Source: CAYORM01 sp964406375 (GTDB taxonomy: Bacteria > Pseudomonadota > Alphaproteobacteria > DSM-16000 > Inquilinaceae). From it: 6,877 nucleotides of DNA. The position numbers and the translations under genes are program-made. Location of the stretch: NCBI GenBank assembly GCA_964406375.1, contig CAYORM010000111.1, positions 1-6,877 on the forward strand, read 5' to 3'. The notes beneath the pieces are model-generated. The model worked only from the letters and a program-made list of their open reading frames with translations, searched no databases and was not told the origin of the DNA. Positions 1 to 5,527 of the stretch are shown piece after piece; within the stretch, counting starts at the first letter, position 1; every line of letters begins with the position of its first letter.

Positions 1-906
1 CTTGTTCTTCGCCCGCTTGACGTATTCGCCGATGCGATCCTTGGTGCCGATCTCCTCGAGCATCTTCAGCACCGCCTCATTGGCGCCGCCATGGGCGGGC
101 CCCCAGAGCGAGGCGATCCCCGCAGCGATGCAGGCGAAGGGATTCGCGCCGCTCGATCCGGCGAGGCGCACCGTCGAGGTCGAGGCGTTCTGCTCGTGAT
201 CGGCGTGCAGGATCAGTATCCGATCCATGGCGCGGGCGAGAACCGGGTTCACCACATAGGGTTCGGCCGGCACCGCGAACGTCATGTGCAGAAAGTTCTC
301 GGCGTAGCTGAGATCGTTCCGCGGATAGATGAAGGGCTGCCCGATCGAGTATTTGTACGCCATCGCCGCGAGCGTCGGGATCTTCGCGATCAGGCGGTGC
401 GAGGCGATCATCCGCTGCTGCGGATCACGGATATCGGTCGAGTCGTGATAGAAAGCCGACAGCGCACCGGTCACCCCGCACAGCACCGCCATCGGGTGCG
501 CATCGCGCCGGAAGCCGCGGAAGAAGAACGAAATCTGCTCGTGCACCATGGTGTGGCGCGTGATCGAGCGGACGAACTCCTCCTTCTGCGCCGCCGTCGG
601 CAGATTGCCGTTCAGCAGGAGGTAGCAGACCTCCATGAAGTCGCTGCGCTCGGCGAGCTCGTCGATGGCATAGCCGCGGTGCAGCAACAGGCCCTCATCG
701 CCGTCGATATAGGTGATGGCGCTGGCACAGGAGGCGGTGGAGGTGAAGCCGGGATCATAGGTGAACATCCCGGTCTCGGCGTACAGCCTGCGGATGTCGA
801 TCACCTTGGGGCCCAGCGTGCCTTCGAGGACCGGGAAGCTGACCGAACGGCCGGTCTCGTCATCCGTAAGCGTGACGGTTTTCGCCGCAGACTTCGTCTC
901 GGTCAT
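1..906 (-). CDS. gltA: Citrate synthase, type II (hexameric), N-terminal 302 residues, cut by window edge
   Basis: Condenses oxaloacetate with acetyl-CoA to citrate, the entry step of the TCA cycle, in the cytoplasm. The frame is open from an ATG at 906 to the left edge without a stop. The translation begins MTETKSAAKTVTLTDDETG and closely follows the E. coli GltA type. HADHEQNAS places H234 and H237 at the oxaloacetate-binding positions (E. coli H226 and H229). WGPAHGGANEAV places H272 at the catalytic histidine (E. coli H264). The 38-residue spacing between these motifs matches E. coli. The other two active-site residues (E. coli H305 and D362) and about 125 residues should lie beyond the left edge. 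An AAGGAA Shine-Dalgarno (915–920) sits 8 nt before the ATG and fixes the start. gltX lies 95 bp upstream on the same strand. The N-terminal domain with the 'tyidGdeGlLlhRGY'-like segment is the type II form, usually inhibited by NADH; that regulation is inferred from the family. Confidence 0.96.
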   Translation of the reverse strand, partial: MTETKSAAKTVTLTDDETGRSVSFPVLEGTLGPKVIDIRRLYAETGMFTYDPGFTSTASCASAITYIDGDEGLLLHRGYAIDELAERSDFMEVCYLLLNGNLPTAAQKEEFVRSITRHTMVHEQISFFFRGFRRDAHPMAVLCGVTGALSAFYHDSTDIRDPQQRMIASHRLIAKIPTLAAMAYKYSIGQPFIYPRNDLSYAENFLHMTFAVPAEPYVVNPVLARAMDRILILHADHEQNASTSTVRLAGSSGANPFACIAAGIASLWGPAHGGANEAVLKMLEEIGTKDRIGEYVKRAKNK

Positions 907-914
907 GAGAAACG

Positions 915-920
915 TTCCTT
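915..920 (-). promoter_or_regulatory. Ribosome binding site of gltA
   Basis: On the minus strand AAGGAA is followed by 8 nt and then the gltA ATG at 906. The same 8-nt spacing is seen at lexA and moeA. Confidence 0.7.
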
Positions 921-932
921 CGTTCGATGATG

Positions 933-953
933 CCGCGGGCCGAGACCCGGCGG
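933..953 (-). other. GC-rich hairpin between gltX and gltA
   Basis: The minus strand can fold CCG-C-CGGG against CCCG-CGG around a TCTCGG loop: seven pairs with one bulged C. It lies 27 nt upstream of the gltA ATG and about 50 nt after the gltX stop. No T-run follows, so it is not a convincing intrinsic terminator. It could be a leader structure of gltA, a weak gltX 3' end, or chance in GC-rich DNA. Nothing else was recognised in the 907–1001 gap, including no clear promoter. Confidence 0.25.
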
Positions 954-1001
954 GGCGCGTCACGATTGGCGCCGCACATTAGTCCGCGGCGGCGTCCGAG
1001 A

Positions 1002-2414
1002 TCAACGCGCGGTGGTACCCGAAATGGCGTCATCCAGGCGTCCGAGCGTCTCCTCGCGGCCGAGGATCGCGGCCACTTCGAAGATGCCCGGTGACACGGT
1101 GGAGCCGGTCAGCGCCGCCCGCAGGGGTTGCGCGACCCGGCCGAGCTTGAGGCCGCGTTCGGCCGCGAAAGCGCCGGTTTCGGCCTCGAGCGCGGCCTCG
1201 GTCCAGCCGGGCATCGCCGCCAGACGGTCGCGCAGCGCCTCGAGCATCTCACGCTGGCCGTCGATCAACGCGCGGGCCGCCTCCGTCATCGGCAGGGGGC
1301 GCTCGCGCGCGTAGAAGGCCGCATTCTCCGCCAGTTCGACCACGGTCTTGGCGCGCTGCTTGAGACCGTTCATGCCGGCGGAAAGGCGGGCCCGGCCGAT
1401 CTCCTGCAGCGGCGCGCCGAGCATCGCCTCGAGCCGCGGCGTGATGCTGTCCACCAGGACATCATCGGGCGTCTGGCGCATATAGACGCCGTTGAGATGC
1501 GCCATCTTGGCGAAGTCGAGTCGGGATGGCGCCCGGCCAATGCCGTCGAGATCGAACCAGGCGATCGCCTGCTCGGTCGAGATCACCTCGTCATCGCCAT
1601 GACCCCAGCCGAGCCGCAAGAGGTAGTTGCGCATCGCCGCCGGCAGGAAACCCATGTCGCGATAGGCGTCGACGCCCAGCGCGCCATGGCGCTTGGACAG
1701 CTTCGCCCCGTCCGGGCCGTGGATCAGCGGCACATGGGCGAAGATCGGCGGCGTGGCCCCGAGGGCATGATAGAGCTGGGTCTGGCGGAAGGCGTTCGTC
1801 AGATGGTCGTCGCCGCGCACGACATGGGTCACCCCCATGTCGATATCGTCGACCACCACCGAGAGCATGTAGGTCGGCGTGCCGTCGGCGCGCAGCAGTA
1901 CCATGTCGTCGAGCTGGGCATTCTGGACGACGACCCGACCCTGCACACGATCCTCGACGACCGTCTCGCCTTCCAGCGGCGCCTTCAGCCGCACGACGGG
2001 CCGCACGCCCGGCGGCGCCTCCGAGGGGTCACGGTCGCGCCAGCGGCCGTCATAGCGCATCGGACGACCCTCGCGGCGGGCCGCCTCGCGCATCGCCTCA
2101 AGTTCTTCGGGCGTGCAGTAGCAGAGATAGGCCTTGCCTTCGTCCAGGAGGCGCCGGGCGGCCTGGACATGCAGCGGCGCGCGCTCGAACTGGTGGACGA
2201 TCTCGCCATCCCAATCGATTTCGAGCCAGCGCAACCCGTCGAGGATCGCCCGCACCGCATCGTCGGTCGAGCGGGCGCGGTCGGTATCCTCGATGCGCAG
2301 CCGGAACACACCGCCATGGTGCCTGGCAAACAGCCAGTTGAACAAAGCCGTGCGTGCACCTCCAATGTGGAGGTAGCCGGTCGGGGAGGGGGCGAAGCGT
2401 GTGACGACCGTCAT
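1002..2414 (-). CDS. gltX: Glutamyl-tRNA synthetase (class I)
   Basis: Charges tRNA(Glu) with glutamate in the cytoplasm. In alphaproteobacteria, GluRS enzymes may also charge tRNA(Gln) for later amidation by GatCAB; which tRNA this copy uses cannot be read here. The 470-residue length is normal. The class I signature is clear: the HIGH-type motif is H16-I-G-G within RFAPSPTGYLHIGGARTALF, RIEDTDRARST follows at 40–50, and the KMSKS-type motif is K238-L-S-K-R. The anticodon-binding helical part fills the C-terminal third. Of the four zinc ligands known in E. coli GluRS (C98, C100, C125, H127), this protein keeps C98 and C100 but has W125 and D127, so a zinc site is unlikely to be intact. The start is placed at the ATG at 2414 because family members begin just before VTRFAPSPTG. 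An upstream ATG at 2474 would add 20 residues with no family match. No Shine-Dalgarno precedes 2414. It is divergent from comEC and upstream of gltA on the same strand. Confidence 0.96.
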   Translation of the reverse strand: MTVVTRFAPSPTGYLHIGGARTALFNWLFARHHGGVFRLRIEDTDRARSTDDAVRAILDGLRWLEIDWDGEIVHQFERAPLHVQAARRLLDEGKAYLCYCTPEELEAMREAARREGRPMRYDGRWRDRDPSEAPPGVRPVVRLKAPLEGETVVEDRVQGRVVVQNAQLDDMVLLRADGTPTYMLSVVVDDIDMGVTHVVRGDDHLTNAFRQTQLYHALGATPPIFAHVPLIHGPDGAKLSKRHGALGVDAYRDMGFLPAAMRNYLLRLGWGHGDDEVISTEQAIAWFDLDGIGRAPSRLDFAKMAHLNGVYMRQTPDDVLVDSITPRLEAMLGAPLQEIGRARLSAGMNGLKQRAKTVVELAENAAFYARERPLPMTEAARALIDGQREMLEALRDRLAAMPGWTEAALEAETGAFAAERGLKLGRVAQPLRAALTGSTVSPGIFEVAAILGREETLGRLDDAISGTTAR

Positions 2415-2431
2415 CGCGGTTACACCGTCAT
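2407..2431 (-). promoter_or_regulatory. Repeated start context and three-codon mini-ORF ahead of gltX
   Basis: The minus strand carries ATGACGGT twice, at 2431–2424 and 2414–2407, 17 nt apart. The second copy is the gltX start. The first opens an out-of-frame mini-ORF, M-T-V-stop (2431–2420), ending 5 nt before the gltX ATG. Neither copy has a Shine-Dalgarno. It may be chance, a duplicated start context, or a short leader that hands ribosomes to gltX. Confidence 0.3.
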
Positions 2432-2451
2432 GCGGGGGGCGGCTCGGGAAT

Positions 2452-2478
2452 GGCGGTGCATAGCACGCGCTCACCGCC
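2452..2478. repeat. Inverted repeat in the divergent gltX/comEC intergenic region
   Basis: GGCGGTG (2452–2458) and CACCGCC (2472–2478) are perfect inverted copies, 7 bp each, separated by 13 nt. Allowing one bulged base, the arms extend to ATGG-CGGTG against CACCGCCCAT. The left arm can pair locally instead (GTGC-ATA-GCAC, 2456–2466). It lies between two divergent genes, 37 bp before gltX and 21 bp before the comEC ATG, where a shared operator or a leader hairpin could sit. No convincing sigma-70 promoter was recognised in this gap for either gene. Confidence 0.4.
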
Positions 2479-2499
2479 CATGCCTACTCGGCCCCTGCC

Positions 2500-4623
2500 A
2501 TGCCGGTCGGTCGAGGGGATGGCGCCGTGACCGTGGTCGCGGACGGCCCTGCCGCCGGCTTCGTCCCGCGGGCTGGGGCGTGGCTGGTGGAGGTGCTGCG
2601 TCGACGGCTCATCCCGCTCTTTCCCTGCGCCATCGGTCTCGGCATCGCCGTCTACTTCGCGCTGCCGCGCGAGCCCGGCGCGACGATCGTCGCCCTCGTC
2701 GCTGCGGTTGCGGCCGGCCTTGCGCTCGCCTCGGTTCTGTTCGCCGCGGTGCGGCCGGTCCTCCTCCTGCTCTTCGCCATCGTTTCCGGCTTCATGGCGG
2801 CGCAGTTCCGCACTGCGCTGGTCAACGCCCCCGCGGTTGCCGAGGATGATCTGCGGGGCGGCATCGAAGGGCGCATCATCGAGGTGGAGACTTTGCCGCG
2901 CGGGGTGCGGATCCTGCTCGATGAGGTCCTCCTCGACCGCCTCGCGCCGGATGTGCCCCAACCCGGCCGCATCCGGCTGCGGGTCGCGGTGCCACCACCG
3001 CAGGGATTCGCGCCCGGCGACCGGATCCGCACCTTCGGCATCGTCGGTCCGCCCTCGGCCCCGCTTCTGCCCGGCGGATTCGACTTCCGCCGGCACGCCT
3101 TCTTCGAGGGGTTGGGGGGGGTCGGCGTCACCTTCGGCACGCCGGCGATCACCGGGCGCGACGATCCCGGCTGGCAGTTCGCCGACCCGTTGCGCCGGAC
3201 AATCGCGGACCGCGTCCGCGCGTCACTCGATGGAGACACCGCAGCCCTTGCCGTCGCCTTCCTGACCGGCGAGCGCGCCGGGATCTCGGAGGAGGCGAAT
3301 GTCGCGATGCGGGACTCGGGGCTGGCGCATCTCCTGTCGATCTCGGGCGTGCATGTGAATCTCGTCGCCCTGATCGTCTTCTTCACCGTCCGGTTCGGAC
3401 TTGCCGCCATCGCGCCGGTAGCGTTGCGTCACCCGATCAAGAAATGGGCCGCCTGCGCCGCGCTCGCCGCGATTCTCTGCTACATGATCGTGGTTGGCGG
3501 TTCGGTGCCGACACTCCGGGCGACCTTGATGACGGGCATCGTGCTGCTCGCGGTCATGTTGGACCGTGTCGCTTTCTCGATCCGGCTGATCGCGCTCGCC
3601 GCGACGGTGGTGCTGCTCACCACGCCCGACGCGATGCTGGGGCCGAGCTTTCAGATGTCCTTCGCCGCGGTGCTGGCGCTGATCGCCGGATACGAGGCGC
3701 TGCGCCGGCATGGCTGGCTCGCCCGGGTCGGACGACCGGGCCTTGTGCGCAGGCTCGGCTGGTACGCCCTGGGAGTCGTGCTGACGACGGTCATCGCCAC
3801 CGCGGCCACGGCGCCCTTCGCCATCTATCATTTCCAGCGCTTCTCGCTCGTCGCGACGGTGGCGAACCTTCTCGCCATGCCGCTGACCTCGCTCGCCATC
3901 ATGCCCTCGGTGCTGCTGGCCTATCCGATGATGGCGCTCGATCTCGACCTGGTCGCGCTGCTGCCGCTCGGCTGGTCGATGGACGGGATGCTGGCGATCG
4001 CCCGTTGGACCGCGTCCTTGCCCGAGAGCGCTGTCTCCATCCCTGCCATGCCGGCCTGGGGGCTTGCCGCGGCGGTCGCCGGCGGGCTGTGGTTGTGCCT
4101 GGGCGAAGGGAAGGCGCGGCTTCTCGGCATCCTCGGGCTGATGCTTGCCGCTTTCTCCGTCGTGCAGCTCCGGCCGCCGGACATTCTGGTATCGGCCGAC
4201 GGGCGTCTTGCGGCGGTGCGCGCGCCGGACGGCAGCTGGAGTTTCTCGACGCGAAGGGCCGAGCGCTTTGCGCGGGAGCAATGGCTGCGCCATCTCGCAG
4301 GCGTCGAGGCGGAACGATGGCCGGAGACGGGGGTGGCTCTCGATGGCGGCCTGCGCTGCGATCCGTCGGGCTGTCTGTTCGAGCACGAAGGTGGGCTCGT
4401 CGCCTTTCCCCGGCGATTCGAGGCGGCGGCCGAGGATTGTCTCGTCGCCGACCTCGTCATCTACCCCTATCGTGCGCCGGGCGCCTGTGCTGCCGAGACG
4501 CTGCTGATCGATGGCGCCGCGCTGCGCCAGACCGGCGCTCTCGCGATCACGCTCGGTGAGGAAATCACGATCCGCAGCGTGCGCGAGGAGGTGGGTGAGC
4601 GACCCTGGACGCCCTGGCGGTGA
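2500..4623 (+). CDS. comEC: ComEC/Rec2 family inner-membrane DNA-uptake channel protein
   Basis: Carries single-stranded DNA across the inner membrane in natural transformation; that role is known for the family, and nothing here shows that this organism is competent. The 707-residue protein has two or three membrane segments near the N terminus (about 37–55, 61–83, 86–103), then a soluble OB-like DUF4131 region (about 115–215). The ComEC core (about 245–555) carries three family signatures: GLAHLLSISGVHVNL (274–288), GGSVPTLRATLM (333–344) and GPSFQMSFAAV (381–391), amid many hydrophobic helices. The tail (560–707) sits where many homologues have a metallo-beta-lactamase domain, but no HxHxDH motif is present; it has a Cys pair (C620, C625). 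The start is uncertain. ATG 2500 is used as the outer limit, but GTG 2527 has a GAGGGG Shine-Dalgarno (2513–2518) 8 nt upstream and would remove 9 residues. It is divergent from gltX, convergent with lexA, and the only plus-strand gene. Confidence 0.93.
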   Translation: MPVGRGDGAVTVVADGPAAGFVPRAGAWLVEVLRRRLIPLFPCAIGLGIAVYFALPREPGATIVALVAAVAAGLALASVLFAAVRPVLLLLFAIVSGFMAAQFRTALVNAPAVAEDDLRGGIEGRIIEVETLPRGVRILLDEVLLDRLAPDVPQPGRIRLRVAVPPPQGFAPGDRIRTFGIVGPPSAPLLPGGFDFRRHAFFEGLGGVGVTFGTPAITGRDDPGWQFADPLRRTIADRVRASLDGDTAALAVAFLTGERAGISEEANVAMRDSGLAHLLSISGVHVNLVALIVFFTVRFGLAAIAPVALRHPIKKWAACAALAAILCYMIVVGGSVPTLRATLMTGIVLLAVMLDRVAFSIRLIALAATVVLLTTPDAMLGPSFQMSFAAVLALIAGYEALRRHGWLARVGRPGLVRRLGWYALGVVLTTVIATAATAPFAIYHFQRFSLVATVANLLAMPLTSLAIMPSVLLAYPMMALDLDLVALLPLGWSMDGMLAIARWTASLPESAVSIPAMPAWGLAAAVAGGLWLCLGEGKARLLGILGLMLAAFSVVQLRPPDILVSADGRLAAVRAPDGSWSFSTRRAERFAREQWLRHLAGVEAERWPETGVALDGGLRCDPSGCLFEHEGGLVAFPRRFEAAAEDCLVADLVIYPYRAPGACAAETLLIDGAALRQTGALAITLGEEITIRSVREEVGERPWTPWR
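2513..2518 (+). promoter_or_regulatory. Possible ribosome binding site for a GTG start of comEC at 2527
   Basis: GAGGGG lies 8 nt before GTG 2527. Nothing comparable precedes ATG 2500. The 8-nt spacing matches that at gltA, lexA and moeA, which favours 2527 as the true start. Confidence 0.45.
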
Positions 4624-4634
4624 ACGGACGCCAG
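4614..4634. repeat. Inverted repeat across the comEC stop codon
   Basis: CTGGCG (4614–4619) and CGCCAG (4629–4634) form a perfect 6-bp stem with a 9-nt loop that contains the comEC TGA. It lies between convergent genes, where a bidirectional terminator is expected. No U-tract follows directly, although the DNA becomes AT-rich about 12 nt later on the plus strand. It is a weak terminator candidate. Confidence 0.3.
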
Positions 4635-4645
4635 ACCAATGCCAG

Positions 4646-4680
4646 CGTTTATAAGTGTTATCAGTCCATTATAGGAGGAT
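4646..4680. other. AT-rich island between comEC and lexA
   Basis: This part of the 71-bp convergent gap is markedly AT-rich in a GC-rich window. It contains TTATAA (4649–4654) and, on the minus strand, a consensus TATAAT (4673–4668). The best -35 match is CTGACC at 4698–4693, four of six bases with a long 19-nt spacer, so a promoter is doubtful. If active it would transcribe antisense to comEC. Transcript ends of comEC and lexA may also lie here. Confidence 0.3.
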
Positions 4681-4694
4681 CTTCTCAGAAAGGG

Positions 4695-5393
4695 TCAGAC
4701 GTAAGACCGGATCAGCCCGACGAGTCGGCCCTGGATGCGGACGCGCTCGGCTTCGAGCACCCGGGTCTCGTAGGCGGCGTTGGCCGGCTCCAGCGCGACC
4801 TCGCGACCGCGCTGGCGGAACCGCTTGAGCGTCGCCTCGGCCTCGTCGATCAGCGCGACGACGATGGCGCCGTTCTCCGCCGTCTCGGTCTGGCGGATGA
4901 TCACCGTGTCGCCGTCGAGAATGCCGGCCTCGACCATGCTGTCGCCGGCGATCTCGAGCGCATAGTGCTCGCCGCGCCCGACCAGGCCGGCCGGCACCTC
5001 TGTGAAGGTCGAGGGGTTGGCTAGCGCCTCGATCGGCAGGCCGGCGGCGATGCGGCCGTAGAGCGGCAGCCGGGCCGTCGCGGCGATCGCGGCCGGCGAG
5101 GGGAGGCCGACGGATCCGGCCATATCACCGGGCTGCGACGCCTCGCCTGCCGTGGCGGTCTGCGGCAATGGCTGGGCGTCCTCGGGCAGCCGCAGGATCT
5201 CGAGGGCCCGCGCACGGTTCGGCAGCCGGCGGATGAATCCCCGCTCCTCCAGCGCCGTGACCAGCCGATGGACACCGGATTTCGACTTGAGGTCGAGAGC
5301 GTCCTTCATCTCGTCGAAGGAGGGCGAAATGCCGTCGCTCTGCAGTCGACGATGGACGAACAGAAGAAGGTCTTTCTGCTTGCGCGTCAGCAC
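4695..5393 (-). CDS. lexA: LexA SOS-response repressor and self-cleaving S24 peptidase
   Basis: Represses DNA-damage genes and cleaves itself when RecA filaments form on single-stranded DNA. The 232-residue protein starts LTRKQKDLLLFVHRRL after the initiator, followed by the winged helix-turn-helix DNA-binding domain (about 1–65, with SPSFDEMKDAL at 23–33 and SKSGVHRLVTALEERGFI at 37–54). After a linker comes the S24 domain. The cleavage site is A117-G118 in RIAAGLP, the nucleophile is S152 in AGDSMVEAG, and the general base is K190 in ATLKRF. The 34- and 38-residue spacings agree closely with E. coli LexA (G85, S119, K156). The start is the GTG at 5393, because homologues begin at LTRKQ and a GAGGAA Shine-Dalgarno lies 8 nt upstream. 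An ATG at 5474 would add 27 residues and run through the promoter region. A perfect alphaproteobacterial SOS box lies 88 bp upstream, implying autoregulation. Confidence 0.96.
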   Translation of the reverse strand: MLTRKQKDLLLFVHRRLQSDGISPSFDEMKDALDLKSKSGVHRLVTALEERGFIRRLPNRARALEILRLPEDAQPLPQTATAGEASQPGDMAGSVGLPSPAAIAATARLPLYGRIAAGLPIEALANPSTFTEVPAGLVGRGEHYALEIAGDSMVEAGILDGDTVIIRQTETAENGAIVVALIDEAEATLKRFRQRGREVALEPANAAYETRVLEAERVRIQGRLVGLIRSYV

Positions 5394-5401
5394 GTCGTCT
5401 C

Positions 5402-5407
5402 TTCCTC
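5402..5407 (-). promoter_or_regulatory. Ribosome binding site of lexA
   Basis: GAGGAA on the minus strand lies 8 nt before the GTG at 5393. This decides for the GTG over the upstream ATG at 5474. Confidence 0.7.
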
Positions 5408-5445
5408 GACTCGCGATCCGCAAAGGCCGGATCCAGCCGAACCGA

Positions 5446-5474
5446 GACGTAACACCGGCAGACCTCGGGCACAA
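5446..5474 (-). promoter_or_regulatory. Possible lexA promoter
   Basis: On the minus strand TTGTGC (5474–5469) and TACGTC (5451–5446) are separated by 17 nt. The first is a fair -35 and the second a weak -10. Transcription would begin near 5439, giving a leader of about 45 nt before the lexA GTG. The SOS box ends 7 bp upstream of this -35, close enough for LexA to block RNA polymerase. Confidence 0.35.
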
Positions 5475-5480
5475 CTGAAA

Positions 5481-5495
5481 GTTCGCCCTTCGTTC
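5481..5495. promoter_or_regulatory. SOS box (LexA operator), GTTC-N7-GTTC
   Basis: GTTC (5481–5484), seven bases (GCCCTTC), then GTTC (5492–5495) is an exact match to the direct-repeat SOS box described for alphaproteobacteria. On the minus strand it reads GAAC-N7-GAAC. It lies between the moeA stop and lexA, 88 bp upstream of the lexA start, which is where an autoregulatory operator is expected. Confidence 0.85.
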
Positions 5496-5527
5496 TGCCG
5501 CTTGATGGCCGTAACCACTCGGGCCAG

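Noticed and set aside
914..925. GTTC-N4-GTTC near the gltA start, resembling an SOS box
   Set aside because: The spacing is 4, not 7, and it overlaps the gltA ribosome binding site. Citrate synthase is not an expected SOS gene.
91..930. 279-codon open frame on the plus strand
   Set aside because: Antisense to gltA, whose minus-strand translation is an unmistakable citrate synthase.
2415..2474. 20-residue N-terminal extension of GltX from the ATG at 2474
   Set aside because: The added residues do not match the family, which starts just before VTRFAPSPTG, and the extension would cover the intergenic inverted repeat.
1128..2849. 573-codon open frame on the plus strand
   Set aside because: It lies antisense to gltX and runs into comEC. 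The translation is rich in R, H and A with no recognisable domain, typical of a GC-rich shadow frame.
3223..4386. 387-codon open frame on the minus strand
   Set aside because: Antisense to comEC. The product is low-complexity, rich in R, H, D and G, with no family motif.
4620..5024. 134-codon plus-strand frame starting at the comEC end, with an AGGAGG-like sequence at 4673–4678
   Set aside because: Most of it is antisense to the LexA peptidase domain. The Shine-Dalgarno-like sequence has no start codon at a usable distance.
5394..5474. 27-residue N-terminal extension of LexA from the ATG at 5474
   Set aside because: It would translate the likely promoter and leader. The GTG at 5393 has a strong ribosome binding site and matches the usual LexA N terminus.
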